DNA from: Ephydatia muelleri
Lineage: Eukaryota; Porifera; Demospongiae; Spongillida; Spongillidae
NCBI GenBank assembly: GCA_013339895.1
Contig: JABACO010000017.1
Coordinates: 7,747,690 to 7,811,689 of the forward strand
Direction: 5' to 3'
Length of the DNA: 64,000 bases
Made by a program: the position numbers and the translations under genes. Positions 11,191-23,631 of this stretch are shown in pieces. Numbering within the stretch: position 1 is the first letter of the stretch; every line of letters starts with the position of its first letter. The notes below the pieces were generated by a model that searched no databases, had not been told where the DNA came from, and was given only the letters and a program-made list of their open reading frames with translations.

Positions 11191-12477
11191 TTAAATACAT
11201 CCGTGAGAACAGTTGTCTTTGGGCTTTGGGCAAGATATTTGGTAGGGGTGAAGAGCCCAATTGATTAGGTTCGTTTCCCCCATGGCAAAAGAACAGGTTC
11301 ATTCCCCAGAGTCTGATGGTACAATGTGCATGCACACTTCTACAAAGCCAATAATGCACACACATCTCTGGGAGATCTAGTTTGGGCTGCTGTTATATCC
11401 AGCTTATTTTTATAGGCAGAGCCATTGAACTGTTCATCAAACTCACCCCCCAATATATCAACGACAAGAAAAATGATGGATATACGATGCTTCATTTGGC
11501 TGCCCTCAATGGGAATGTCTACGTTGTTAATGCTCTGGCTGCATCTGTGAGTTGCAACATGTATTAGATCAAAGTGTTGTTGCATGAATGCAGTTGGTTG
11601 AGCTCAGCATGAAAAGAGTTCACTCCTGTTGGTTGGTGTAATGCATGAATAATGGCAGCATTCCAAGTCCTTTTGATTGCTTTGTACTGCATGCAAATTT
11701 TTATTTCAATTATTTACAATAATGCATGATACACTTGTCTTGTGTTCCTTGACATTGGAAATGCCAATTTGGAACTGTTTTATGCATGTAATATTGTAAT
11801 ATCCCCTATAACCTTTTTCTATGCACAAATGTTAGGAACACTGAGATCTTAATGTGAAGAATGCCAGCGAACAAACAGCTCTACACGTGGCACTGGTTGC
11901 AAACTGCATGGTAGTGGCAGAGCAACTGGTTGGCTATGGTGCAGACATAAATGCTGCTGACAATGATGGTGATACTGTACTCCACTATGCCTTTGCACTA
12001 TCAAGAATGGCAGCACCATTAAAAGATACTCCTCAACTGCTTAAGGTACACAACCACACATATTAGCAATGATATACTCCTTTTTTTTTCATGAAAGATT
12101 CAAGATAAACTGAAGTCCGAATTGAAGCTTCCAACTGATGAGGAGATGAGCAAAAGGATCGTCTGGGCAGGAAGGTGCCAATGTGGAAATTGAAAACTAG
12201 AAAGGATAGACTGTTTTGCAATTATGTCCACCTCAATATGTTGATATTGTTACACAATTCAAGGGAACCAAAGGGTAAGCAACTGTTGTACAATAGGTGC
12301 TAAAAACCGTAAACACTGTGTTACAACTAAATCCTAATGTTTATAAAGTGAGAATTAGGTATTTAGCATATTGACAAAATTAATATGCGAATAACTTACA
12401 CCATTTGTACAAGATGTTTCATGTCACCAGGGACGTTCTCCAACTTCTACTAGTTATTGAAACAGCATACATCATTT

Positions 12478-12860
12478 GTGGGCGGCAACGCATTATTACT
12501 CTGCAGTTGCTATAAAGAATCTAACCATTATAATGTTTTTGGAGTCAACAACACATTGTTCAGAGGAAAGTCACCTCAATAATTGCCTCCAAATGATGCC
12601 AATTTAAAGTTCTTCATGATCACAGCTTCAGTTAACTGAAGCCGTGATCATGAAGTTTAAATTAGTATAAATTAAATTAGTGCGTTGGCAATTGCTGTTT
12701 CGGGAAAACGTTCCTTGTAAACAACTTCAGCAAATTTGACAAGCAAATAATATTTCCTCTGAATAATATGTTTTGGACTCCAAAAGCGTTCATGGTTAGA
12801 TAAAAAGTGGCTTCATTATAGCAGCTGCGGCGCAATATTGCGCTGTTGCCCACGAAAGAG
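12478..12860 (+). mobile_element. MITE, copy 2, with 42-bp central dyad
   Basis: Same family as 10792-11190 in the opposite orientation. The right end ...CACGAAAGAG is followed by TTAA; the left end is degenerate. Position 12613-12654 is a 42-bp palindrome centred on GTTAAC with one mismatched pair; copy 1 keeps it less well (about 11000-11040). It lies just downstream of the decayed ankyrin gene. Confidence 0.78.
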
Positions 12861-13257
12861 TTAATTTACATATATAGGGTCTTTTTGTTTTGGCCCATGT
12901 ATGCAAGATTCGGAACAGATTGGTAGGTCACACCAAACAAATCTTACACCCAAATGTTTTATTGTGATCATTTACATGTACCACCATGGTGCATAAGCTG
13001 AATGATGATCCAGATCAACCACAATCATTACAAAAAAGCAGGTCAATGGACAAGAGGCCAAATCCCCATGCAAACCACACCATAAGACAATAGTCACCGT
13101 ATTTACCCAAATACACATGCAGTTACTCCACCCACCAAGCCAGTGATATACCTGGCACACAATCTGATATATTGGTTGTGCTAATGGTGATAGATTGGTT
13201 GTACAACTGGTTGATTAAGTGCTAAAGCTGAAATGTCCAGCACTGCTTATAAGTAAA
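12861..13257. other. gene-free stretch
   Basis: No supported exon or clear repeat; lies between the MITE and the outer inverted arm. Confidence 0.45.
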
Positions 13258-13716
13258 TGGGATCGTTTACGCGAAAAGGGACCTAGTGCATATTAATAAA
13301 TTTGTTATAAAAGTGCCTTATGTTTAAATCGCTGTAACTCCCGAACGGTACACGCTATCGACTTCCTATTTTCAACACGTCATACTGCACCATTTCAGTA
13401 TGTACAGTTATATTTTGGCGTCTTGCACAAACTCTGTGCCGACGTTACGAGATCCGATAGCCCATATGGTTCAAAAACGCCACATCTTCAGGTAGGAGCG
13501 TCCAAATCGTTTTAAATTTGGTGTGTACGTAGGGGGGTCCTGTCACTATTGAGTTGTTCTTTTCGTTAATTTTTACTTTATCCGTTACGGAGATATACCT
13601 ATGCAAAGTTAATGCACATTTCCAGCTCGATTCGCACAATTATTGCATGCAGCCCGCGTTCCATTCTCCCAATCCACAATAAATTTCGATAACTTTCTTT
13701 GTTCCGCCCATTCTCC
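13258..13716 (+). mobile_element. Outer inverted arm, left
   Basis: Starts TGGGATCGTTTACGCG and matches the reverse complement of 24831-25292 along about 460 bp at roughly 85-90% by eye. It also shares phrases (GTCCTGTCACTATTGA, TATCCGTTACGGAGATA) with the arms of the palindrome at 52307-53114, so it belongs to the same broad family of long-TIR elements. Either it is one end of a 12 kb composite or an independent half-element. Confidence 0.75.
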
Positions 13717-13740
13717 ACCCATACTCTGCCTAAAACGAAG

Positions 13741-14655
13741 CTAGCCGTTCGCAACACCCATGCAGCGACAATTCAAAGAAGAAGAAAAAGAAGACGTCTC
13801 GCTTGGCAAGACGATCGTACCAAATTAATGATTGAGTCGAATGGTTAATTGCAGTAATCTTGCGCCTCCCACGTTGCAGATGGCCGAATTCAACATGGCT
13901 CGCGTAAGGCTATACATGTATTTGCTACGCACTTGCATCATCCTCTATTCATGCAATAAAGCTTTCCTATTTACTGTAGCCCTTGCTAAAATTCTTGTCA
14001 CACCCACTCAGTTTATACGCTTGCAATATCGACTTTCAGCTCACGCATAGTACATGAACATCAGTGCACTCATGCTGGCTCACACACCTTTATGCATTTG
14101 TGCATTGTTGTGTATATAAACCTGTACACCATCGTATGACATATTCTTATGCACAACATTCACGAATACAGTACTTGTGGCACACAATAAACCAGTCTGA
14201 TGATGATGACACACTCTCACACCACATGCACGTGCATTCTACCATTTAACTGTGTGCATTTTTGAGGGGCTGAGCTTCTGTACTCTCTTAGTTTAATCCT
14301 TGGCATTGTTGCCTGTAGAAGCATTCCTTATAACAACTCCTCTCTGTACAGGCTGAGTTTCCCATATAGATGGTTCTTCATACATGACATAGAGCCCTCA
14401 CATGTACATAGGTATGTGGCGACATATAGGATTGGCCCACTGTATGTGCATCATGTCCCCAAAGGATTGGTCCTCTATGTGTGCATAGTTACCATAGGAT
14501 TGATCATTTGTACGTACATCATGTCTTCATAGTCCTCTAGAGGTACACATACATTGTACATGTTGCAAAGAATAACTATATTTTACTGCAACATGTGTAG
14601 AGTTTTTTAAAAGTTCCTGCGCACTCACATCATCTTTGGTCAGTGGAGAAACGTG
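13741..14655 (+). mobile_element. Inner foldback arm, left
   Basis: Matches the reverse complement of about 18113-19165 from TAGCCGTTCGCAAC inward, through GACGATCGTACCAAATT and TCTTGCGCCTCCCACG, to the ATAACAACTCCTCT and AAGAATA...ACAACATGT blocks. The distal part contains degenerate 45-bp units around CCTATAGGATTGGTCC and TGTACATACATCATGTC. Confidence 0.7.
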
Positions 14656-14995
14656 TAATAAAGCTTTCCTATTTGTCGTATTGCTAATCTGCTCATCATT
14701 CTTTATACCCCCCCCCCCCACTTAGCTATGTGGCATCTGTACCACTTCACAGTAACTTTGGTCTCCTGTTGCCCACGCAATTTTCAGCTCACACAGAGGT
14801 ACATGAAGATGCCCTAAGGTAGAGTTTAGGTACAGGTGTAGTTTAATGCACATGACCAGTCTATGTCATAGTATTACTAAGCTTTCTTTGGGTACTAGGT
14901 ACAGTGCATGTCCGCTGCTGAGGCTGAGATGTAAGCATATGTTTCTACAGATGCATTCAATGAATGATCCTAACTAATCTTGGCATTAGTGCTCA

Positions 14996-15612
14996 ATGCA
15001 GGGTGTCTTACCCCTAAAACCCTTATCCAATCAAAAATCATCCCAAACTGTTGTTGATATGTTCACAGATTCGCATCCATATAAAAGTAATTTCATGTGT
15101 GCAGCAAGCCTTGACTACGGCTCAGCTGACCAACTCCTTCCCCTATTAGATGACGGGTTGCTAGTTGGCCAGGTGGCTAAGAAGGGCAGCACCAGGCGAC
15201 AGGTCTCAGTTCTCAGCTCCTGGATGGAAGCCTGGAACATATTGCATTCAGATTGTGCCCAAACTGCTCTTGAGCTGGTGAAGTACCAACACATCATCTG
15301 CCAGCTCTTCGCACCCGATGGCAGCAACCTTGAGGTATGACAGTTCTTTTGGCAGGCCGCAGCTATGGACAAGCTGCATAACCTCCGCTGAGATGTGTTG
15401 AAGGAGGATGTGCTGGTGTGGTGTGTCACACATCAGCCCTTTCATGCATGGCAACAGCCAGTTCCAAGCAGGCTCACCACCACACCAGCAGGCACTACTC
15501 CACCATCTGGTGCACACGGAGCGAGCCACCCACAGGTGCTGGGTCCCAGGCTGTGGTGGAGAGCACTCTGCCAAGGCCTGGCCATGTGCTGCACCAGTGG
15601 CCCCGTGATCTC
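14996..15612 (+). pseudogene. Retroelement gag-like/zinc-knuckle relic
   Basis: First frame to about 15335 holds SSWMEAWNI and LELVKYQHIICQL. After a frame change comes LRYDSSF, then another change and QAAAMDKLHNLR*D, where the family has a tryptophan (TGG to TGA at about 15390-15392). A further frame carries a knuckle-like CWVPGCGGEHSAKAW whose last Cys is replaced by Trp. The pattern (W.EAWN..., L..YQ.II, WL.YD..FR..AA, RWD, then CCHC) is that of ORF1/gag-like proteins of invertebrate retroelements. Several frameshifts make it non-functional. It sits between the foldback arms. Confidence 0.6.
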
Positions 15613-15613
15613 C

Positions 15614-16835
15614 AGCGAGTTCACACCACTCTATGACCAGTTAAGTCACACTACTCTATGACCAGTGAACTCACACCACTTTATGCCCAGTGAACTCACA
15701 CCACTCTACGACTAGCAAGCTCACACCACTATACGACCAGCGAGCTCACACCATTCTATGACCAGCAAGCTCACACCACTCTACGAACGAACTCACACCA
15801 CTCTACAAACAGCGAACTCATACCACTCTACAAACAGCGAGCTCACACCACTCTATGACTAGCAAGCTCACACCACTCTACAAACAGCGAGCTCACGCCA
15901 CTCTACGACCAGTGAGCTCACACCACTCTACGACCAGCGAGCTCACACCACTCTATGACCAGCAAGCTCACACCACTCTATGACCAGCAAGCTCACATCA
16001 CTCTACGACCAGTGAGCTCATACCACTCTACAATGAGCGAGCTCACACCACTCTACAACCAGTGAGCTCACATCATTCTACGAACAGCGAGCTCACATCA
16101 CTCTACGACCAGCGAGCTCACACCACTCTACGACCAGAATTCACACCGCTCTATGACCAGCGAGCTCACACCACTCTACGACCAGCAAACTCACACCACT
16201 CTGCGACCAGCGAGCTCACACCACTCTACAACCAGCGAGCTCACACTACTCTACGACCAGTGAGCTCACACCACTCTACGACCAGTGAACTCACACCACT
16301 CTATGATCAGTGAAACTCACACCACTCTATGACCAGTGAGCTCACACCATTCTACGACTAGCAAGCTCACACCACTCTACAAACAGCAAGCTCACACCTC
16401 TACGACCAGCGAGCTCACACCACTCTACGACCAGTGAGCTCACACCACTCTACGACCAGTGAACTCACACCACTCTACAACCAGCAAGCTCACACCACTC
16501 TACGACCAGTGAGCTCACACCCCTCTATGACCAGCGAACTCACACCTCTACGACCAGCGAACTCACACCACTCTATGATCAGTGAAACTCACATCACTCT
16601 ACGACCAATGAGCTCACACCACTCTACGACCAGTGGAACTCACACCACTCTACAAACAGCGAGCTCACACCACTCTATGACCAGTGAGCTCACACCACTC
16701 TATGACCAGTGGAACTCACACCACTCTATGACCAGCGAGCTCACACCACTCTAAGATCAGTGAGCTCACACCCCTGTACAACCAGTGAGCTCACACCAGC
16801 GAATTCACACTACTCTACAACTCACACCACTCTAA
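15614..16835 (+). repeat. 24-25-bp minisatellite
   Basis: About fifty degenerate units of CTCACACCACTCTACGACC plus AGCGAG, with frequent TATGACC, CAAACAG and GTGAG variants. Ser/Thr/His-rich open frames through it are artefacts of the repeat. Confidence 0.93.
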
Positions 16836-18112
16836 CTTTAACCACAACTTACGTCTTCACCCTGACAAGGCCTGGGTTACCTGGCTGCTTGACGGCATTG
16901 GCATACACTGACTCTGTTTCTCCACTTAAATCATGCAACCTATCCACAGCATACACACACACTCACACACACACACACATATAAACATTTGGCACAAACA
17001 ATAACACTCTAAATGATGGTACAGTGAATGTGTTCTCGCACATGTATTCTTGATCTATTCTATTGAACAGCTCATGAGGGACATGCATGTAGGTATACAT
17101 CACGTACACTGAAGTGTCCCATAGGACTGGTCCTTTGTACATACATCATATCCCAATAGGACTGCTTGAGACAATTAAAGAGAATAGAGGACAAGTCATA
17201 AGGGATTCCATGGGTCAGCATGTAAGAGGCTTTTTTATTTTTTTATGTTTTTCTTAGAGAGGTGCAGAGTTGGATAATGAATATTAAACTTTAACTTGCT
17301 ACTTATGTCTGTGTAAACCTACCACCGGCCCTGACCTACCACCGGCCCTGACCTACCACAATCTGCAGGATAGGGTACATGTAGCTACAATAAAATTCAT
17401 TGCCACAGGCCATGCAGGAACAACACAGCCCATCGCCCTTCAAAAAAATAATAATAATAAACTTTACATGCGTGGTGCACCGTGAAGAGGCAGCACACAG
17501 TGTTGCAGGTCACACTAGTTGTATGCAGGGAATGAAGTGAGTGTTCAAGTACTCCTAGAAAGGTATAGCAAGAGTGGAATGGGAAGCACAATACTTTGTA
17601 CTAATTGTGAGAAGGCTAGGCCAGGAACAGTGGAGTGCAATAACACTCGTTGAATTCCCTGCATTCAAACTTATTTACTAGTGATGCAACATTGTACTGT
17701 TGGCCTGTAAGGTTAGACTGTTACCTTTGAGGATGAATATTATTGTACCTACCTATCATTGCAGATTGTGGTGGGTCAGGGCCCTGGTAAGTTTACACAG
17801 ACATACCTTAGCAAGCTAGTAAACAATTTCATTATTCTGCTGTTGCCAGACTCCCAAACGCTTTTACAGGTGAAACATAGAGTGCTAGATGGTGAGTGTA
17901 ACTGAGGGAAAAAGTATACTTTTAGAGAAGACTACAAGCAACAATGCAAAGGAAAACCACAGTGAGTATGAAAGCAGGGTACAGAAATTGAGAATAGAAT
18001 GATTTGCCTCTTAATTTGTTCATCGAATAGAATGATGTGCAGAGGAAACGTTCAGAGGCAGACCTTACACTTGAATGTATTTGAATGTACCATAATTATT
18101 AGAATTACTCAC
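16836..18112. other. gene-free stretch with short repeats
   Basis: Contains a (CA)n run at 16951-16981, one CCTATAGGACTGGTCCTTTG-type unit near 17110-17170 like those in the foldback arms, and a short direct repeat CTACCACCGGCCCTGAC at 17320-17355. No exon is supported. Confidence 0.5.
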
Positions 18113-19165
18113 TTCTCTACTAGAGAAAGATTATGTGAGTGCATTAGAATATACATGTTGTGGTAAATATAGTGCTATTCTTTGCACATGCATGTATACA
18201 GTGATGTACAGTGTATGCAAGCACAAAGAACCAAACCAATGGGACACAGAGGATCAGTATACAGGGACAAAATGTACATACAAAGGACCAATCATATGGG
18301 CCTATGGGGACACAATGCATGTACAAAAGAACAATCCTATAGGGACACAAGGTACCTGTGTGTACAAAGGACCAACCCTACGGGGATCGTATGCACAAAT
18401 AGAGGACCAATTCTATGAGCACACGATGCATGTACAGTTGTCCAATCCTATGGGACGCTGCATGTAGCTACACATACTTATGTACATGTGAGAGCTCTAT
18501 GTCAGGTACGACGAACCATTTATATGGGAAACCCAGCCTGCACAAAGAGGAGTTGTTATAAGGAATGCTTCGGCAACAATGCAGGGGAAAACGAAGAGAG
18601 TGGTACAGAAGCTCAGTACATAAACCCACTCAAAAATGCACACAGTTAAATGGAATAGATCCCGTGCATGTGACAAAGTGTGGTGTAAAAGTGTGCATCA
18701 TCATCAGACTGGTTTATTGTGTGCCACATGTACTGTACGTGAGTGTTGTGCATACGAATATGCCATACGATGGTATACACGCAACAATTCAAGTGTGTGC
18801 ACAAGTGCAGGAGACTGTGTGAGCCAGCATGGGTGCATGTTCATGTATTAAATTGTAAATACAACCGATGTCATAACAAGCGTAGCTGAGTGGGCGTGAC
18901 AAGAATTTTAGCATGGGCTATACTAATAGCAAGTTGGAAGCTTTATTACACGACTAGAGGATGATGCAAGTGCGAAGCAAATAGCCTTACTCACGCTGTG
19001 TTGAATACTGCCACCCCGCGACGTGGGAGGCGCAAGAATACTGCAACGATTCATTCAGATCCATCAATTTGGTACGATCGTTTTGCGAAGCGAGAAGCGT
19101 TCTTCCTTTAATTCACCGGTATAAACTCGCTGCCTGGGTGAGGTAAAATTGTTGCGAACGACTAC
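18113..19165 (-). mobile_element. Inner foldback arm, right
   Basis: Inverted partner of 13741-14655, ending GTTGCGAACGACTA. Between 18225 and 18465 it holds about five degenerate units of GGACCAATCCTATGGGGACA plus ATGTACATACAAA, more than the left arm, so the arms have diverged by unit gain or loss. Confidence 0.7.
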
Positions 19166-19179
19166 TGTATAAATAAGTT

Positions 19180-19700
19180 AAATACGAATTCGAATTATTA
19201 AAATTAGCGAGGCAATTATTTTTACGAATTATAATTACGAATTCATATGTCAATAATCGTTCATAAATACGAGTACAGCTCGTATTCATTGTTACTTGAA
19301 TTTGAATTGCGAATGGCTGAGAAGTGGGATTTTACAAAGGAGGACGCTAGAATTTGTGCAAAACCGTTGAAAATTTGATGGAGAGGAATCTCAGCTTCCT
19401 GACGACCTCGCTAGCTGCTTTAACGTGACAATACAAACGACGCGCTATTCGTACTACGGCGATACCGTCGAAATTTAAAAACTAGTACTAGTAACTTTGC
19501 CAATATATACACCAGCATTTGGCCATTGTAGTATTGAAACTTGCTATATGAAAAATTACGTACCTATTTATCGTCAACCATTAAAAAATACGAACTACAT
19601 TTACATTTGTATTTGTATGTTATTAAAAAATACGAATACGTTATACGAATTATTAAATATTTAAAGTTATTATTCGTATTTAACTTTATTTATACAGTAA
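19180..19700. repeat. AT-rich stretch dense in TACGAATT
   Basis: Strongly AT-rich, with many TACGAAT/ATTCGTA words on both strands (for example 19185-19300 and 19600-19680). No exon; it resembles the ATTCG-rich subterminal parts of the hAT-like element at 62280-63431. Confidence 0.55.
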
Positions 19701-19937
19701 AAAACGAGTCGGCGAATAAAAAGCGCTTGCCTGGCAAGCCGGCCGTGCGGCCAAATTGAGAGGCTAAAAATGGCGTCTGTTAAACGGTGTGAAACATGGG
19801 GTGTCTGTAAATTCCTTCAAACCAATACTCACTCACTAGTGATATGTGCACTCTTCCACATAATTTAGCAGCGATAATTCGCTACACGTCACATGCACAC
19901 GTGCTTTTGATCAAAATATGGCGACGCGTCATAGATT

Positions 19938-21968
19938 GAGTCTTTTCCTCTCAACAAGAGAAAGATGCCTTTCAAGACAGGCTCGATGCAGCAAAGAGGC
20001 TACATTTTCCTGACGGTCCACTCCAACGGGAAACGTGCTTCCTAAATGCCTTTCTTGACCGCGTGCTTACTGCATCGCCAATTAACGCCAACCGTAGACG
20101 TGGGTACACCACCAGCTTCAGGAAGTTCGTTGCTAGACACATCAGGTATACATATACACTGAAAGCGTATGTATTATAAAGTTCGTTTTTAGGGATATTT
20201 ACTGGTGACAGTAATCCCGAATATTTATTGTAGAGAAGAGGTGCTTCTATAATCTATGTGAGGGTCTTGTTAAGCACTGCACCTGCAAGAGCTCTCCATG
20301 TTGGAAAGTGGCATCATTCATTCAGGTCAGGTTATGAAATGTGTGTGTTTTTTGTATGTGTGTACACATGGACGTTATGTATGGGTGTATGTGTGCATGA
20401 GGTGTGTGCATGTGCATGAGGTGTGTGCATGTGTGTATGTGTATGTCTTTACGTACATGTATGTGTGTATGTGGTGTGTGTATGTTTGTGTGCATTGTGT
20501 TATGTGTGTATGTGGTTTGTACATATGTGTTTATGTATACGTATGTGTGTGTGTGTAAGTGTTTATGTAATACGTATGTAATGCATCTGCTGTACTGTGT
20601 ATGTGTACGCATTTGTATGTGTTCATATGGTATGTGTGTGATGCGCATGCTTGTGTGTGGTGTGTGTATGTTGTGTGGGCATGTGTGAGGTGTGTGTGCT
20701 GTTTATACATGTGAATATGTATGTGTGTGGTATGTAATCTAATAATATAATTTACAACGTACGTATGTACGTCCGCATAACCACCTATTTATAAACCCCG
20801 TCTAGTGCCTAGTGGTTACTAGGTATGCGTACCTTACCTAGCAACCAATAGGAACGACCACCTCCCACAAAGGTACATAGCAACGCGTACTTAGCAACCA
20901 TGCATGCCTGCCACAAAACCTACAACATGCCTGTACAGGTCATCACATGCAGAAAGAATGTGTAGTGGTACTGTAGCTAACAGGAACAAGTTGTGGTTTA
21001 CTGAGCTTTCTGACAAGAGTAAGCCTAATTGCTTCATAGAGCAGTAACACTAACACATGCATGATGTACAGTGAAGAGCACTAAGACACACCTGTACTGG
21101 TGCATGAAAAACTGCACTGGCAATGCTGATGACCTTCATGTCATGATCATGAACATCAGCCGGCACTATCAGGTATGTGACTCCATCTAAGTCCGGATTT
21201 TTTATACTTGGATTATCACACAGCGTGACCATTGAGGCTGTCATAATGAAAGTAGATGTCGTTTGCCTGGGTATGTGCCCAAGAGAAAGCTCTTATCAGA
21301 TCCAGCAGCTATCAGAGCCCTTGAAGGTACTTTGACAAGGACTTCTATATACCTTTATGCTGCTCACTACTGCAGGGTAAGATGCTTTTCATTCTCATTG
21401 CAACTGCTGTTTGATATGACAACAAATTCTTATATTTAGAGCAGGGACACATACTGGATCGAATCTTTTAATCATCAACTTCTCACGTATTTGTCCAAGA
21501 GAGTTCATTTCGGGGATGACACTTTTGTTATTAGAATGAACCTTGCTGTGCTTGACTGGGTATGTTTATGGGTATTCACTCCTTTGCTAACCATACATGT
21601 GCATCTTTCCAGAATGAGAATGTACAAAGAGCAGCCACAAGTCATCGAGTGTATCTGAATGCCCGGAGGCCAGACCGTCAAGCACCATCTCGTGTGCTTA
21701 GGCCAAAAACATTCAACTTTGTTGAACACATCTGGGAGGCATACGTACACCTAAACAAACAGTGTACTAAGTATGTTGTTTGTGAACATGTGTAGTTTGT
21801 ACATTAATATGACATTACATCACATACAGTGTTGTTCAAGGCGATGAAGAGGAGGAGGGTTCTAATGATGACGGATTTTTTGTGCCTGGACTTGAGGATG
21901 GGGACTTTGTTGATGACGATGATGATGACAATGATGATGCTGATGACATCGTTGAAGATGAGATGTAG
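19938..21968 (+). pseudogene. Transposase-like gene with acidic tail, damaged
   Basis: Readable exons: about 19950-20146 (FQDRLDAAKRLHFPDG, FLDRVLTASPINANRRRGY), 20235-20324 (KHCTCKSSPCW; phase to the previous exon does not fit), about 20970-21018, 21072-21173 (HLYWCMKNCTGNADDLHVMI), 21224-21376, 21440-21559 (RDTYWIESFNHQLLTYLSKR), 21613-21770 and 21830-21968. The last six splice in phase. The C-terminus is a run of Asp/Glu. The chain of HLYWCM..NC, CH.ESRC, RDTYW.ESFN and LAVLDWNENV is one I associate with transposon-encoded proteins of invertebrates, probably an RNase H-like transposase, superfamily not assigned. An in-frame TGA at 21233-21235 falls just before the CHNESRC block. Intron at 20325-20970 is filled with TG-rich repeat. 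Confidence 0.62.
20338..20740 (+). repeat. TG/TATG-rich microsatellite
   Basis: Long run of GTGTGTATG-type words with GCATGTG and TACGTATG variants; frames through it are Cys/Val-rich artefacts. Confidence 0.88.
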
Positions 21969-23279
21969 ATGTAGCGTGTGTGAGTTGCTCACCCTTCTCT
22001 ATGTAACCAATTGCATAGATAGCTCTATTGTTGTATACTTTGCTCTGTGTACAGGTGCTCTATACATGCTACCAATGTAATCTGCTTTGTGATTGAAGGT
22101 TTTTTTCATGTATGCTCTCAGTTTTTTATAAGTACAGATGTAATGTAACTAATGGCTGAAAACTTGCTTTTGAACTTTTGGTGCTATAAATTTGAGCAGA
22201 ACGTTATAGTCTATATCGACTCTAATACCTTTACCTTAATTATTTGTACAATACACGGAGGATGCATCTGATATTTAGCTTGTACACTTGTCAAATTCAA
22301 CATGCATTGGCATCTTATCACGCGTATAGTTTTGCGAGCGAGCTAGCCTATACTTCTTGTATGGATTTCTCTGCTGTTCGTAACCATCAATATCACTATT
22401 GATAATTGCATCTGCGATTATTGCGCATGTTTTTTTCCCACAAACCAAGTTTACCACTAGTGCATCAAAGTAGTATGTGTGTGTACACGTATGTGTCTGG
22501 CTTAGGAAGAGTTAAATTTATTACAACTAAGGCTTTGTACTATTTCAAACGTTGTGCGACTAAACACAGGTATTGGTACTTTTTTATGAGAATGATTGCT
22601 GGTATTTATGACTTATTCACACCTTTGCTGCCATAAGAGCTGTTCCACCTTGTGTGGCTAGCTATACTTCTAAGTTGTTGTATTGACCTCGCTTCCGTAC
22701 AAAAACTCCTTTACCTCCCAATGCATTTGGACCTGAACTGTCAAGCTGAAACAGGATAATGCACTTAGTTTGGATTCAGAAACACTTCTGTGGGACAACA
22801 ACCTTGTCATATCTTTAGGTTGATGTTTAGTATATATTCATAAGTTGGGGAGACCAGTGTCCCATATGAATCTAATCTACATCTTTCATGTGACTGATGT
22901 ACCTGTTGATAAGATATGTACTTGGTCTTGCAAGTAGCAACACCATGGCTTAGCTAGTCTCAGCATGTAACAGTACATCTGTTCAGAGTCTTTGCTTTGT
23001 ACTATACCTTTTTTCTTGTCTGTGGTTTGTGTACTGATGGTCCATGCATCTACCATATTACTGGTACACATTTAGATGTGCTTGGTGATTGATTGTCTTT
23101 TCATGTAAGCTCTGAATTTTTGCTTTTTGCACTCTGATTACTTGTGAAATGTGGTATATAGGTTACTTATGAAACATAACTTGGTTAAATTAATAAACAG
23201 TTCTTTTCAGAACTACTACTACTACTAAAGACACTACATATGCCAATCTTGCTAATACATAGAAACAGTGTGGTTCAAT
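21969..23279. other. gene-free stretch
   Basis: 3' side of the transposase-like gene. It includes the 30-bp repeat at 22318-22347 and a (TAC)n run near 23210. No exon is supported. Confidence 0.5.
22318..22347 (+). repeat. 30-bp dispersed repeat, copy 1
   Basis: CACGCGTATAGTTTTGCGAG followed by CGAGCTAGCC recurs with one change at 24660-24687. The pair brackets the minus-strand zinc-cluster gene. Confidence 0.75.
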
Positions 23280-23630
23280 TTGTACATGTATATTATGTGT
23301 ACATGTATGTTGTGCGTACACATGTTTACGTATATTTGCATGTGTACACATGACACATGTGTACGTAGTGTTTCATGTGTGTAGATATGTGTGTGCCCAC
23401 ATGTGTAAGTATGAGTACAGTGTGTAAGATACATGTGTGTGATTGCATACACATATGTCAGTATCTGAGTACAGATGTGTATATAGTGTACCATGTGTGC
23501 TTACACATGTGTAAGTACATTTATATGATTAAACATGTGTGTAGGTAGTAATGTGTTAAAATGTGTGTGTGCGTACACATGTGTATGTATATGAGTACAC
23601 ATGTGTAAGGAGAGTACCATGTGTGTTTTG
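23280..23630. repeat. TACATGTGTAC-rich repeat
   Basis: Many copies of ACATGTGT/GTACACATG at irregular spacing; partly palindromic words. Confidence 0.8.
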
Positions 23631-23631
23631 A

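Larger units (their letters stand above)
9086..12273 (+). pseudogene. Mind-bomb-like SH3-repeat/ankyrin gene, decayed 3' end
   Basis: Exons 9086-9214, 9387-9488, 9538-9679, 9825-9919, 10016-10123, 10174-10214, 10300-10459, 10528-10679, 11420-11546, 11836-12045 and 12098-12193 join in phase. After a 43-residue first exon comes one Mind-bomb SH3 repeat (SGDIVRVLDD, LQVGHGGW, GKVVGISRNGDVLVAARGG, WRYNPLCLTPL), then about eight ankyrin repeats (ALHCAVTANN, TPLMIAVAKGH, DGDTALHYAVA, DGYTMLHLAALNG, DGDTVLHYAFA). Order and wording match MIB1/MIB2 E3 ligases, but the MIB/HERC2-ZZ N-terminus and the RING fingers are missing. Decay: in-frame TGA at 11842-11844, and at 12165-12273 the homologous frame continues out of phase with two TAG codons. 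A truncated but functional adaptor is possible; a pseudogene is more likely. Confidence 0.72.

Noticed and set aside
15614..16835. Ser/Thr/His repeat protein
   Set aside because: Same reason: open frame forced by a 24-25-bp repeat, with frame changes where unit length varies.
14996..17900. DIRS-type retrotransposon (because of inverted termini plus gag-like ORF)
   Set aside because: No reverse transcriptase or tyrosine recombinase was found between the arms, so the idea cannot be supported.
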